Of a stretch of 64,000 bases of DNA, positions 49,090 to 61,233 are shown piece after piece. Under the pieces are notes generated by a model. That model did not search any database. It was not told where the DNA came from and worked only from the letters and a program-made list of their open reading frames with translations. This DNA comes from Kuschelorhynchus macadamiae (taxonomy: Eukaryota > Arthropoda > Insecta > Coleoptera > Curculionidae), in NCBI GenBank assembly GCA_030620095.1, contig JAUTXW010001311.1, positions 391,001-455,000 on the forward strand. Reading direction: 5' to 3'. A program made the position numbers and the translations under genes. Every line of letters begins with the position of its first letter. The first letter of the stretch is position 1.

Positions 49090-51529
49090 AATGTGCCATG
49101 AAAACAATTGTTATAAGACGCCATGTTAAATTTTGACAGAAGTTTATTTTTTAGATACAAATGCAAAAGATCCGTCAATATTTATTATCTTATCAAATGC
49201 AAATTATGTTAACAAGTATTGGAGTGGTGTGCTATCCCGCTTAAAACAAAAAAAGTTTATCATTTTTGTAAATGTCAAATTCGGAATATCGTCGTTTCAT
49301 TATATATAGTCGAATGCAGTCTTATCGTGCGGGTCTAAAGATCACCAATATTATGAATCAAATCAGAAAACACGGTGAATACCAAAATGTTGTGTGATTC
49401 TTTTATCGAGCTATTAAATCTCGATGGGATATTTATAAATATACAGGGAGAAAGAAAGGTAGTTTTTTAATTATATTACGCAATATTATTAATATTATTT
49501 TATATATTAAATGGCGAGGTACTAAATAAGAAAATTCGCTAAATATGTAGTTGGTTAAAATTTTTTGGTTGGCAAAAACAAAAATACACAAAATTATGGA
49601 ACGCCGTTTTACTTTTTAGTCTGCTATATGCCCGGTATTAATTTAAATTGAATGGGACTTCATTATGACAATTTATTTTATAATATTATAATAAAAATGT
49701 AATTTTAACTGAATCCTTAGAACATCTAGAGCTAAAGCCTTCATATAGATTTTTAACAATCAATTAATTTGATTTAGCTATTAAAATGTATGTCAGGATA
49801 TTTGGATGGGTCTTTACAAAATTAATTCAATTTTCATTATATTATTATAATTAAAATGCATTTTTTTTTATAATATAATTTTATTACTTACAAATTTGTT
49901 GATATCAATATTTATCCAATATTTAACGAGTACCTTTGTAGTATTTTGTGGGAAACAATATAGCCGATTATCAATTTTTATGAATGGTATTTTCATTTAC
50001 AGCAATTTCTATGATTATCTATTTTCATTGAAACCAATTTCCATTGATATCAATTTCGATTGAATACAAGCACCTCGAATGCATTTTTATTATCGGAAGT
50101 TTCGCCATCTATAGCCTCCCAAAAGAAATATAATGTGTTTGCGTGAGTGTGTTCGATAACTCCAATTAATTTGCGAATGTGTCGTCATACGAAAGAGAAG
50201 TCTTCGCGCTCAAAAAGGTTTGTAAAATTCTGGAGCTTCTCTGGTCAGGTATTCTGTGTTCTGAAGTATGAGCCGACTTCTTTGGTTTGCGTATTGCGCT
50301 AACATTGGATTGCATTCTAGTAATCTTGCTTGCTGATTTTTTAATATCATTTGTGCAATAAACGACGATGATACGGACCGAATTTAAACTCGTCTTTCTC
50401 GCGCAAGTACGTCACATCTATGTACAGCGTTTGGGAGTCAAATAGGCCGTAATGCATTGTCATTTGAAAACGTTTCTAGAATTTACGCTTCAATAAAATG
50501 TTTTTAAAATTATTAAACTAATTATTTTGAATCTAAAGATTTTATTTTCAATACAGTTTATTACGTCCTACCTGTGCAGTTGCAGGCAGTAGAAATCGAG
50601 ATTGAAATTATAATCGATAAACAAAAGTGACAGATATAAGATATTTCAAATTTTCTAAATAATACATTTTCAAAAAAGTGGATTGGTGCTTACCGTCAAG
50701 CTGTTAAGATAAATTTAAAAAATGGTAATTTAGGATATATTTACTATAATAATAGAACAATATGGTTTTAGCTACTTGTATAGGACACTTTTGAAACCGG
50801 TTTGTATTTTTCAATTGCAAGTAAAAACTAAAAATGTCAATAGACGGCACTAGTGCAGCAACTCAAGTAACAAATGTTATAAAATATGAATGGAAGTTTC
50901 CCCTGCAATTATTTTACTTGCAGCATTCTTAACTTTTATTTTAAAATAATTAAATATTTTAATCAAAATAAATATCACGAATCCTCACGATGAGCACTTT
51001 AGATAATCTGATATTTGTAAACCTCAATTTTATTTTCTTGCTGAATGCTGAAGAGACCGGCGTGGGCATACCGCATAAGTGTATCGTGGTGTTAATCATA
51101 ATTTTATAAACAATGAGTATTAAAAGGCGACTCGCATGTTGCGTTATAGAGGCTGCTTTTCTAGAAGCAACAAGGCCGAATTAACTACTTACCCCGCAAA
51201 AACAAGACGCGCAAGCTCTGTGCTGGGGCCACTGCCGACGCGACGGCGGGGGCCTGAGTCAGTGGCGGGCCGTTAGTATATGAAGTGGGAGGGCGAAGGC
51301 AAAAAATAGTATTCGCATGACGTGCGACGTCGATGGTTCGGCAAACTACTTTCAACACTTCGAGATTTTAGTTTTAAATAAATTTGTACAAGCTATATTG
51401 TCACAGATTACAAAACAATCTGTGAAGTAACACTTATTTTCTCGGTTAGTGATAGTGTCTGATTCTGATGTTAATGAAAGGTTTATAATTTGAATCGGCC
51501 ATTGAATTCGGATTTATTTTTTAATTTAT

Positions 51530-51530
<1 letters not shown>
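49090..51530. other. No gene; contains sequence related to the errantivirus target
   Basis: A segment near 49590-49640 matches, inverted, the DNA flanking the errantivirus insertion. Near 50010-50070 the word ATTGATATCAATTTCGATTG recurs in degenerate 16-bp units. At 51200-51300 lies a GC-rich patch with CAGTGGCGGGCC that may be a lone hAT end. No coding sequence is supported. Confidence 0.35.
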
Positions 51531-51532
<2 letters not shown>

Positions 51533-51599
<67 letters not shown>

Positions 51600-51644
51600 C
51601 ATATAGATATATATACATATATATATATATATATGTTCTATATG

Positions 51645-51734
<90 letters not shown>
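51533..51734. repeat. (TA)n microsatellite, compound
   Basis: About 200 bp of TA interrupted near 51595-51650 by TTATACATATAGATA-type sequence. Confidence 0.9.
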
Positions 51735-51739
<5 letters not shown>

Positions 51740-51792
51740 GAAATAAAATTTCAATTTCTGTGCTGTTCTTGGTCGTAAAAAGTTATATAAAA

Positions 51793-52231
51793 CGAAACCA
51801 GTAACGGTAAGGATTACTCCTTCACCATTTTGTCGAGAATCGACCAAAACATGACGCTATGTTTGTTTCCAGGGCCAAGGTGCCAATCTGCTACCGTGGT
51901 ATCTGCCCCGGCAAGGCTCATCAGGCAGTTTCCTTGGGGGGTATCGGTATTAAAACCGAAATACCCAAACCCTGAAACAAACAACAAACACTGGTTGCCT
52001 ATTTCCCTCGTCGACTTTCAAAGTCGAATGACATGACACCTTGTTTGTTTCAGGGTTTGGGTATTTCGGTTTTAATACCGATACCCCCCAAGGAAACTGC
52101 CTGATGAGCCTTGCCGGGGCAGATACCACGGTAGCAGATTGGCACCTTGGCCCTGGAAACAAACATAGCGTCATGTTTTGGTCGATTCTCGACAAAATGG
52201 TGAAGGAGTAATCCTTGCCGTTACTGGTTTC

Positions 52232-52232
<1 letters not shown>
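51793..52232. repeat. 440-bp near-perfect palindrome (foldback element)
   Basis: Arms 51793-51984 and 52041-52232 are exact reverse complements apart from one T/C difference (191 of 192). The 56-base spacer contains CGACTTTCAAAGTCG, itself a hairpin. The sequence is more GC-rich than its surroundings. (TA)n begins one base after the right arm and lies about 60 bp left of the left arm. No transposase is encoded, so it is a non-autonomous foldback or MITE of unknown family. Confidence 0.93.

Positions 52233-52233
<1 letters not shown>

Positions 52234-52296
<63 letters not shown>
52234..52296. repeat. (TA)n microsatellite
   Basis: 63 bp of uninterrupted TA adjoining the palindrome's right arm. 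Confidence 0.92.
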
Positions 52297-52299
<3 letters not shown>

Positions 52300-52300
<1 letters not shown>

Positions 52301-54555
52301 ACAACCATTATTGTTAAGCCCATGTTTATACAATGATATAACAATTTCAATCAAACAACATAACCTTTATTTTATTGGTAGGTGTAAAATAAAGCAATGA
52401 ACGTTCTTCCAGCAAAAGCTGAATCTGATTTTTATCCAGAAAGCTATTTGTATGTTTTGAAATCTGACATGCGTGTGTAAACGTTCTATCTGTAGCACCT
52501 CAACTTTGAGTTTTTATCTATTTTGTTTTATGATATATCTTACTGTAACAGTGTTGCCGTATCTTCTTTTAGTTCCGAATTTCTGCTATTAACTTTTGTT
52601 TTTTAAATGGGACGCCCTAGATTTGTTTGTTATTTTGATTTACTATGATATTGTAACTTCAACCATGACGTGTCAAACCAGAACCTTCGTATATCAGGGT
52701 GACTAGAAATTGTTTAGGCTTAAATGCATATTATGCCTTTATTTGCCGATTTTTTAAAATACTGCATATTGTTGTGGGGGGTATCATTATATATTACTCG
52801 CAAAGGCTAACCCGAAGAGCGACATTAAAAAAAAGATTTTTTAGAAAAAATCGTTTAATATTTAAATGGGCGTAAAAGATGTTTAGTGAATAGACAGATA
52901 ATTTTATTTTTCTCAGGGTTCTTGGAGGTAAGTTAATAGTTTTTGCCAAATCACAGCACTCTAGATTGAGAAATAAAAATTAGTTAAAAAATAGCATTCA
53001 ATGTGAGAATTACATATGGTTGTACTTAGAATATCTCAACCATTGAGGTAGTATATTGGAATGGTCCCAACGAATGAAAACACGCAAACATATACAGGGT
53101 ATTACAAATTTGATACAATGTCGGTTAAAATAGAGCAGAGTTGCGCAATTTAATATCGAATAATAAGTAGTTGACAAAGTTAGACAATTATGACTACCTC
53201 CGAGGATATAGGCACGTAAAATACCGAAAAATCAGCTATACATATTTTATTTTTTTCAGGCTGCATTTGAAGAGATATCACAAAATAAATTTTATATCTT
53301 TATAGCTACTTTCCATTATCAACAAGATAGTGCACATAGATTTGAAATCCGACGTTTCTTTTTCGCGGTCAGATCAACTAATTTTTTTTTAGATAGACCT
53401 TCGTTTTTTAAAAGCCCTTGATTTCATAATATGTGCGTGAGTACCAGAATGTAAAAACTAAAAATAGAAAACAAAATCAGCTTTGTAGGTTAAACTTGTG
53501 TAACCTACAAAGCTGTGTGTAAAGAGACCTTGTGAACAAAATTACCAAGATAATAGGGCATGAATGCAATGTTTTTGTTTTGGGGTATTCTTCAATATAA
53601 CATGTTCTGCATTCCAACATACGACAGTTTCGGTTTGAGTTCGTGCAGGAGACAAATGCACCCTGCACCCCCTTTCCCCCCGAGCTAATAACCCAAGCAA
53701 AAATTACATTATATAAAGCATTTCGGGACTTATACCTCACAAACATTGAGAACTTTGTTTTTTTTAGTCTTCATGCTTATGTTGTTCCAACAAGAACCTA
53801 GAACTTTTTTTAGTTATCAAATGTTTGCCTCCCCCTCTAAGACGGCATTCTAAATATACCACTGATACACATACCTATAAATTATAATAATTACTCACAT
53901 ATTAAACAAGGGAGACAAACATGAAAATAGTGTCCTAATTATCAAATAAATATTGTAAATAAAGATATAGTGATATACCTATACAACCTTACTACAGTTT
54001 GCTTTAAATAGGGTGACCACATATACTCTTTTTAAGAGGAATGTTCTCTTTTTCGGGTCCATGTACTCTGGTACTCATACTATTTCCATAAATACGACAA
54101 ATATCCTCTATTATGAGAAATCTGGGACAAATGATCTCTATTTTGCGAAATCTGGTGCCATTTTCTAATTATTTTTGTTATTTTTAGTCCATATTATTAT
54201 GTGTATTATAATTATTATTGAAAGTCATTGAATTCTGCGAAAGTGATAAGACTTTACTTAATTATTATACGCTGGTACCTATTTTTACATTTCGTCGAAA
54301 TATACTCTTTTCATTTTAAAAAAATCTGGACAGCCTACTTTAAATCACGTTTAAGAAGCCAAAAAAAATTGTGGTAGAGCATGTCGCCGGCACACAGCTT
54401 ACAGGAGAAATTGCAATTTGCCATTACAAATTACATTGTGTGGTAATCTGTGAATTATAGCTGGGAAATTCAAAACCTTGTTTTCTTTATTCTGGTATAA
54501 ATATATAGAATAGCTTGTTTTGGAATAGGATGTTGGGAGCTAGATACGTTCGTTT
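52300..54555. other. No gene recognised
   Basis: AT-rich. Phrases such as AAATGGGACGCCCTAG near 52605 and ATACAGGGTATTAC near 53092 look like old transposon ends. Open frames are short and unrecognised. Confidence 0.35.
53478..53515. repeat. Perfect 15-bp hairpin
   Basis: CAGCTTTGTAGGTTA mirrored exactly across AACTTGTG. Confidence 0.85.
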
Positions 54556-54560
54556 TAACT

Positions 54561-55140
54561 TTTTTTCATTATTATCTGTAATTTTGTACGTGGTCACATT
54601 TTAAATATAGGGGTGTATATCGTATTCCGCAATGATTTAATAACTAAGTGTTCCCAATCGAACAATAATTAAACACGTTTTAACTGTCATTGATTACCTA
54701 CGAATATGTTTTTCATTATTCGCATCCGACTCGTCATAACGTCATGCACAACACAGTCTTAATTTTAGATGCACTTTTAAATCTTCGAACGCATGCCTAG
54801 CCAGAAACTCGGGTATTTAAAAAATTACAGATTTCGGCTCTTGTTGTTGTGTTTTTTTCATTATTATCTGTAATTTTGTACGTGGTCACATTTTAAATAT
54901 AGGGGTGTATATCGTATTCCGCAATGATTTAATAACTAAGTGTTCCCAATCGAACAATAATTAAACACGTTTTAACTGTCATTGATTACCTACGAATATG
55001 TTTTTCATTATTCGCATCCGACTCGTCATAACGTCATGCACAACACAGTCTTAATTTTAGATGCACTTTTAAATCTTCGAACGCATGCCTAGCCAGAAAC
55101 TCGGGTATTTAAAAAATTACAGATTTCGGCTCTTGTTGTT
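54561..55140. repeat. Exact tandem duplication, period 292 bp
   Basis: Copy 1 at 54561-54848 and copy 2 at 54853-55140 look identical by eye, from TTTTTTCATTATTATCTG to GGCTCTTGTTGTT, with a few extra G/T bases at the junction. No coding sequence is present. Confidence 0.92.
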
Positions 55141-56056
55141 CTTAGTTTGCACTAGATCGCTCCACGTCCGATAATTAAAATTGAAACAAGGTGGCTGCAT
55201 TCAATGAAAATTGATATTCAGAAGAATCGACATTAATAAAAATTCGAAATCAAAACAATGCATATTAAATAAAACCAGTTACCTTATACCCGCTAATCAT
55301 TTAAATTCCACAACTCTTATACAATTAAAGCTCGTATTAACTTTTATTTATTTATTCAAATGTATATTCAAGTATTTTAATTTCAATGGTAAAGGGCCCG
55401 TGTTATATCCGTTTGATGTAGTATAAATTACATATAAACGAAAATCAAAATCAAAATAATGAGCATTATTCTATTTACATTTTTAGGGTGTTAATGGAAT
55501 TGACATTAAAAAGAAATGATATCGTAAGAGATGCTTTAATTTTTTTTGATATGCCATAAAAATAAATTAATTTTTTTTATTACATGAGTTCTTCTTAAAT
55601 CAGATTTGCCTTCATACGGTTGAAATAAATTAATCTCCACAAAGTCGTTATTGCATTCTAATGTTTTCGGTATTAATATTAATTTAATGCGATCCCGTTT
55701 GAAGCGATTACATTTTAATAAGAGTCAATTTATTAAATATTTAAACTGATTTTTGTATATAGCATTTATTTCATACCAATTTTTATTAACATCGATTTGT
55801 TGAAATGCAATAACTAAGGAAAGACGCATGTATATAGAAATTTTAAGTAGGCTGTATACGTGTTAAAAAAGGATAAACAACTACTTTTTTGTGGTATCAA
55901 TTGAAATGGTCTGCAAAGAAATTGCTTATCATAAAAATGTCATTCGGTAAAATCGGTATCCACAAAAATTCGATATCAGAAGACTTAAAAAGAATAAAAA
56001 TTGTATGCAGGCAGCATCATTTATATGTTTTGCAATTAAATTTGGTATCAAAGACG
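55141..56056. other. Repeat DNA hosting the errantivirus, no gene
   Basis: AT-rich sequence with scattered AATTCGATATCAGAAG-like words, distantly related in inverted orientation to 49.6-50.1 kb. Confidence 0.35.
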
Positions 56057-56060
56057 CGTA
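56057..56060. repeat. Errantivirus target site duplication, left
   Basis: CGTA, repeated at 63764-63767. Confidence 0.85.
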
Positions 56061-56280
56061 AGTTAACTATTGATAACTAGAAATTCCGTTTTTAAAAAAT
56101 TTTATTTTTCTAAATTACAAAATTCGAGATTGGATTCTTACGGTTCGAAGTCTTTTCTCTGACTGCCTGTAAAAATCCAGTACACTAGTTGAAGTGAAGT
56201 AAATAATGATATGCTTGCAAAAAGAAGAATGTTATGTCAGCAGGTTGGCTATGGTCTTCGTTACAGGGTGTGATGTAACT
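56061..56280 (-). repeat. 3' LTR of errantivirus
   Basis: About 220 bp bounded by AGTTA and TAACT. Near-identical to 63545-63763. Differences seen include one T/C change near 56245 and the A/T-run around 56091-56105. Confidence 0.93.
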
Positions 56281-56289
56281 CCTCCCCCC
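56281..56289 (-). other. Polypurine tract
   Basis: GGGGGGAGG on the minus strand directly upstream of the 3' LTR, the expected plus-strand primer. Confidence 0.8.
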
Positions 56290-56307
56290 AAGGTTTCAAC
56301 TCCACGG

Positions 56308-57990
56308 CTAACGGGGTAGTTGAACGTCTTGAAGTTCTATTTCTCGGGGATTCTTCAGTTTATAGCAACATTTCTTTTTGTAAATGAACCAGACAAGGGC
56401 GCTTACTACGGCGGCGTACAACATGATAGTCCATATACTGGGTGAGCCAGAAACACCAGGACGGAATTGTGCCGGTTGGTTTTCTTCAATTAAATTCTGT
56501 ACTTCATGTAGCCCATCTAATTCAATTTCTTGCAACTGCACTCTAAGATTAAGTGTTGGCAGAAGGCGTATTTCATTGTCGAGGTCAGGGAACAATATCG
56601 GTTCACTGGTGTTAGGTGCAGCTACTCGACTATTAGTGATGGATTCTTGACTTGATGTCACCTTGCAGTTATGTGGTACTTTTAGTAAATAAGTACCCAG
56701 GAATTTTCGGCTTTCTTCTTGGCTGTTGCATTTGAATTTGACGATTTCTTCTTGCGGTAGGATAAGGACCCATTGTTCCGGAACATCTAATTGTTTAATT
56801 GTTGACTTTGTGATTTTTATTTCGATCTGTTGACAAGTGGAGGTGTTCTTGCATCTTGCAGAAGTTTAACAGTGCATGGGCTGCTTTCGCTGATTTCTTT
56901 GAGTTCCATTTTATCGCAAATATAGTGTTGGGCTTTGACTTCTGTACATCTGTGGTTTCGGAATGCGTAGTGCAATTTGTTTATTACAAGAAAGGGTTTT
57001 CGCGGGATAATAACCTTAAACTGACTCTCTCTCAATATAGGAATAGATTAAAGGTGGAGGAATTTAAAATAGGTCGGGTACGTTATCGGAATACGCAGTA
57101 AATATGTTATCTTATTTTTAAATACAAAACAGTCTATGTTAATTATTTTTTCATACAACAAGATGTTTTCTAGCGTAACCTCTAATGGCATTTGGTCAGT
57201 GCCAATTAGTTTTTGGACCTCTAAAAGTTCAAAATAGAGATCTTCTGTCTTAATAAGACTTGAATGCATAATTTTTAACTTAGAAAATGTAATTGAATTT
57301 TCAATATCTTGAAGTGTTAAGTCAATGATTTCATAGACATTTATTATTTGGTTTATGATATCTTTAATGAAGATAGAATTGTCTCTGTAAGCAGTTTTTT
57401 GTACAATTATTCCTATTTGATTTAATTTAGATTCCAATAATTTTTCGTTAACCCTAATTTGTTGAATAGTGGCATTAAATTTTTTAATTCTGCTCAGAGA
57501 TATTGAGTTTTCTTTTAAAATATTTGAATTTACCGTATTTTGATTATTTTGAAGTTCCGAAATTATTTTATCATACCTTTCCCCATCGTATGCGTCCAAA
57601 TTTCCCGTTATAGATTTGAAAAACCATCCTAAACCATTAAATAATCCTCGTTTTACTTTATTCGGACGAGGTATAATTTCTCGTATTTTTGTGTCAACAC
57701 GGTCCTGTATAAGCTTAAGAATTTTAAGGTAATTTGAGACATCAAAGCTATATTCAGCATGTTTATTAATTGTGTCTGTTAGATTTCTAGATTTATTGTG
57801 AAGCTTATTTAATTCCGTCAAAATTGGGTTAAGGTCATAATAATGAATAAGTGTGTGAGTGGATTTTTGCACTTTTGCATTTCCTAGATTAAAAGGAATT
57901 ACACCGGGATTGTCTTTTAATTCTCTTACGGTAATTTTTTCTTCGAATCCGAATGTTAAGCGAAGAATGCTGAAAAGATTAAAATAAAGT
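56308..57990 (-). pseudogene. env: Errantivirus envelope-like glycoprotein, interrupted
   Basis: Three separated open parts on the minus strand. 57048-57872 carries a basic R-x-K-R cleavage-type site near 57660, immediately followed by a Gly/Phe-rich hydrophobic segment, as in the F-like Env of insect errantiviruses, and coiled-coil-prone sequence after it. 56817-57035 is in the same frame, separated by a stop around 57045, and contains several Cys. 56308-56661 is in another frame and ends with a clear membrane segment (LYAAVVSALVWFIYK) and a short basic cytoplasmic tail. So at least one stop and one frame change break the gene. Coding similarity seems to extend upstream of the first ATG toward the integrase end, where a spliced start would be expected. 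Confidence 0.85.
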
Positions 57991-57991
57991 A

Positions 57992-59049
57992 TTAGTTGGT
58001 AAAACTGTATCGTTTTCTCAGGGGACGTTTTATATTACTTAAGTGTACTTTCTCATGGGAACTAGTTTTAGCCGTCTTGCGTTTTTTATTAACAGAAATA
58101 AGTTTGATTGGTTTTGAGAATTTATTGGCATCTTTTTGCCGCACATGCTTTTTTACATATACGTCTTGTTCGGCTTCAAAAATTTCGGGGTCATCCCTAT
58201 TTTTGTTAATTTTATCGATTAACTTTTCTTTTGACTCCGATAATTTTTCGTTGATTTTAGCATACAAAAGTTTTGCTTTTTGTTTGTGATTGCTGATATA
58301 ATCGCTTAGTAATAATTGATCGATATTTATGTCAAACGGGTCGTCAGCTGTTATATGCCCATTAACTACGTCAGTCGGTTTCAGTTTAGTGGAGGAGTGT
58401 ATTGAATTATTGTAGGACAGAATGGCATATATCATTTTTTGGGAAACCGGTGTATTTTTAAATTCTTGGTTATTAAGAAGACGTATGTGTTCAGCAAGGG
58501 TTGAGTGTAGTCTTTCAATCAGCCCATTTGATTGAGGGTGTTGAGGAGAGCAAAAATGAATTTTTATTTTGTGGAGTTGTAGGAGTTCAGTAACAACCGA
58601 ATTTTTAAACTCCGTACCGTTATCAACAATAATTTGTTTCGGAATTTTATGATGGGAGAAATAGAAAAGAAGATTATCCACGATTTCTGTTGAGGCCAGT
58701 GATTTTAAGGGATATGCCTGAGCGTACTTAGAGAAGCTGTCTATGATGGTTAGAAATTTACTTTGCTCTAGAGTATATGTATCTAGGTGGACAATTTCAA
58801 AGGGCTCGGTCGGCGTGGGGGTTACATTCATTTTCATTTTGACTGGGCGACGTTCATATTTGCTAATTTGACAGGTTTCGCAATCGTTTATAAAAGTCTG
58901 TATTGAATTTTTTAAGTTGGGCCAATAATATTTAATTTTGATTTTTTCTAACGTTTCATCGATTCCTCGATGATTTGATTTGCCTTCGTGGTAGTTTTTG
59001 ATAATTTCCGGTATGTCTTGTTTTTCGGTCACATCGATTAATTTTTTCA
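57992..59049 (-). CDS. pol: Errantivirus integrase
   Basis: A 352-codon open stretch (counted from the TTG at 59050) with an HHCC zinc-binding N-terminus (H21, H27, C57, C60) and the catalytic triad D90 (VHLDTYT), D143 (IVDNGTEF) and E179 (NGLIERLH), with 35 residues between the last two, the DD35E spacing of retroviral integrases. The C-terminal part is basic (KRKTAKTS, RRPLRKR). The domain is complete and free of stops, but it is disconnected from the rest of pol by the breaks upstream. In the family it joins the cDNA to host DNA with a 4-bp stagger, agreeing with the CGTA duplication. Confidence 0.92.
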
Positions 59050-59580
59050 AACAGCGTTTAAGATTGATAGAAGGCCACCTAAAGTTTTATATAGTATCGT
59101 AGTTTTCGGGGTTTTCGAAATAAACGTAATACAATTTTTCTGGTACTACGTATTGTTTTATTATCAAAGTCGTTTTTGGAAATTTGGGCAATGATCCGAC
59201 GTTTCTTTTCGAACAAAATTATGGTTTTAGGTTTCGCAGGAGAATGTAAAACTTCTTGTATGAGCAATTGGTTGGCACCGTAATTGACAGCGATATCTAA
59301 TATGGGGACACCGGCGACAGGGTCATGTGACGCGTTCGAGTGAACAGTGGCGTCGTCATCATCTGGTTCGGGCGCCGGGATAGCTGGAGGTTCATCGTCT
59401 ACATGAACTAATGTAGATATTTGATCTATATCATGGCTCGCCTTTTCGGAGTTGTCGCTATGAGTTTTGAAGATTTTGATTTTCCACGGTACTTTCGTTA
59501 TTTTGGCTTAAATTTTGGGTTATTTCATTTGTGTACCTACCTAGGTCAAAATTTTCGCCTGTCTCTTTAGTGTGTAACTC
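59050..59580 (-). pseudogene. pol: Errantivirus pol linker between RNase H and integrase, frame broken
   Basis: The frame that follows RNase H reads an acidic, Asn/Glu-rich linker. By about 59267 the coding signal is in a second frame (LLIQEVLHSPAKPK) and near 59157 it moves to a third, the integrase frame. A TAA at 59087-59089 lies in the integrase frame shortly before the open part. At least two frame changes and one stop therefore separate RNase H from integrase. Confidence 0.75.
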
Positions 59581-59583
59581 GAT

Positions 59584-61233
59584 TCACGATAGCGCATCCG
59601 CGTTTGTATTAAGCTTTCCCTTTTTGTATATGATTTTGTAGTCGAACTCCTCTAATTTGAGTCTCCACCTAACCAGTTTAGAACTAGGGTCTTTTAACGA
59701 GAAGAGCCACTGGAGGGGCTTATGATCTGTTATAATGTTGAACTTTCTACCAAATAGGTAGGGGCGGAAATACTTTGTGGCCCAAACAATACACAGACAC
59801 TCTTTTTCTATGGTGAAATATTTTTGCTCGGAGTCGTTTAATGTTCGCGATGCATATGCTACGGGCAAGTCTTGACCTATTGGGCCTTGACTGAGGACGC
59901 ATCCAAGAGCCACATTGCTGCCGTCGCAAGTTAAGTTAAACGGTTTCGTGAAATCGGGATATTGTAATATCGGTTCATTTATAAGAAGATTTTTACAAGT
60001 ATTGAAACAATTGACAAATTCCTCATTATGAATAATTTTGGCACCTTTTTTAAGACATTTTGTCAACGGTTTTGTAATTTTTGCAAAATTATCGATAAAA
60101 CGTCTGTAGTAACCTAAGAGACCCAAAAATCCTTTTATTTGTTTAGTAGTACTAGGTATTGGATAATTTTTTATAGCTTTAATTTTATCGGGGTTGGGCT
60201 TAACGCCCTCTGGGGTAACTATGTGCCCTAAGTAGGCAACTTCTTTTTTTAAAAATTCTGATTTATCCAACTGGATTTTAAAATTGGATTCCCTCAATCG
60301 TTTGAAAACCTCGGTTAACTTTTCTATATGCTCTTGAAGAGAGCTAGAAAAAACTATTATGTCATCTAGATAAACTGCACATTTTTAGGTGGTGATTCCG
60401 CGTAGAATATTATCCATTACTCGTTGGAACGTCGCGGGGGCATTCTTGAGCCCAAAAGGCATTCGCAAGTACTCGTAATGGCTATTTTCTGTGCTGAACG
60501 TGGTTTTAGGTATGTCGGCTTCATCAACTTCGATTTGATGAAATCCACTTGCCAAGTCGAGAGTTGTAAAATAGTGGCATTTTCCAAGTTTATCTAAAAG
60601 ATCTGTGATGTTCGGGAGGGGGTATTTATCGTCCAGACTTTTAAGGTTAAGGGCGCGAAAATCGCAAACAACCCTCCATTTTTGCACCCCCGAAGCGTCA
60701 ATTTTCTTGGGGACCACCCAAACGGGCGCTGACCAAGGTGAACTGCTAGGACGAATAATATTCTGATTTAACATTTTATTAATTTGTTTTTCGACCTCTT
60801 TTTTGTGTATAAATGGATACCTATAGTTTTTTGCATAAACTGGAACTTCATCAACTGTTCTAATATGATGTTTAATCTTATGAGTAAATGTAAGGGGTGT
60901 GCCTTCACGGTAAAATATATCAGAAAATTGGTTACAAAAGATTATTATTTTACTTTTTTCCTCAATATTAAGGTGATCTGTTCTTATTAAGGAGGGGTCT
61001 AGTTTTGTTTTTGGTGAGTCATCGAAATTGTTGAAATCAATATTTTCGATTTCTTGTCTACAGAATTTTTCTACAACAAGGGGCTCGGAAAAATCTAAAG
61101 TTATAGGCTCGCAAGTGTTATTGAGAATGACAGTAAGAGCTTTCCCATTGCGTGCTATTGTAAGGCATTCGGGAATTTCACAATTATGAATCTTTTGGTA
61201 GGGAATTATAATTTCACCATTTTTTATATTAGT
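59584..61233 (-). pseudogene. pol: Errantivirus reverse transcriptase and RNase H, with stops
   Basis: Same frame as the protease. RT sequence is clear from about 60790: the SPWSAPVWVV block, LDLASGFHQIEV with the first catalytic Asp, and MPFGLKNAPATFQ. A TAA at 60385-60387 interrupts it just before the YLDD active-site box, which is intact in the same frame at about 60365-60375. The thumb follows (GHIVTPEGV, GLLGYYRRFI), and then RNase H (CDGSNVALGCVL, EKECLCIVWA, TDHKPLQWLF). The frame meets TGA at 59584-59586, right after N-A-D-A-L-S, where gypsy-group proteins normally continue with Arg. A CGA-to-TGA change would explain it. The enzyme would be truncated if translated. Confidence 0.9.

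Noticed and set aside
51230..51275. GGCCACTG and CAGTGGCGGGCC as ends of a hAT element
   Set aside because: The two ends face away from each other within 40 bases and no matching partner or 8-bp duplication was found.
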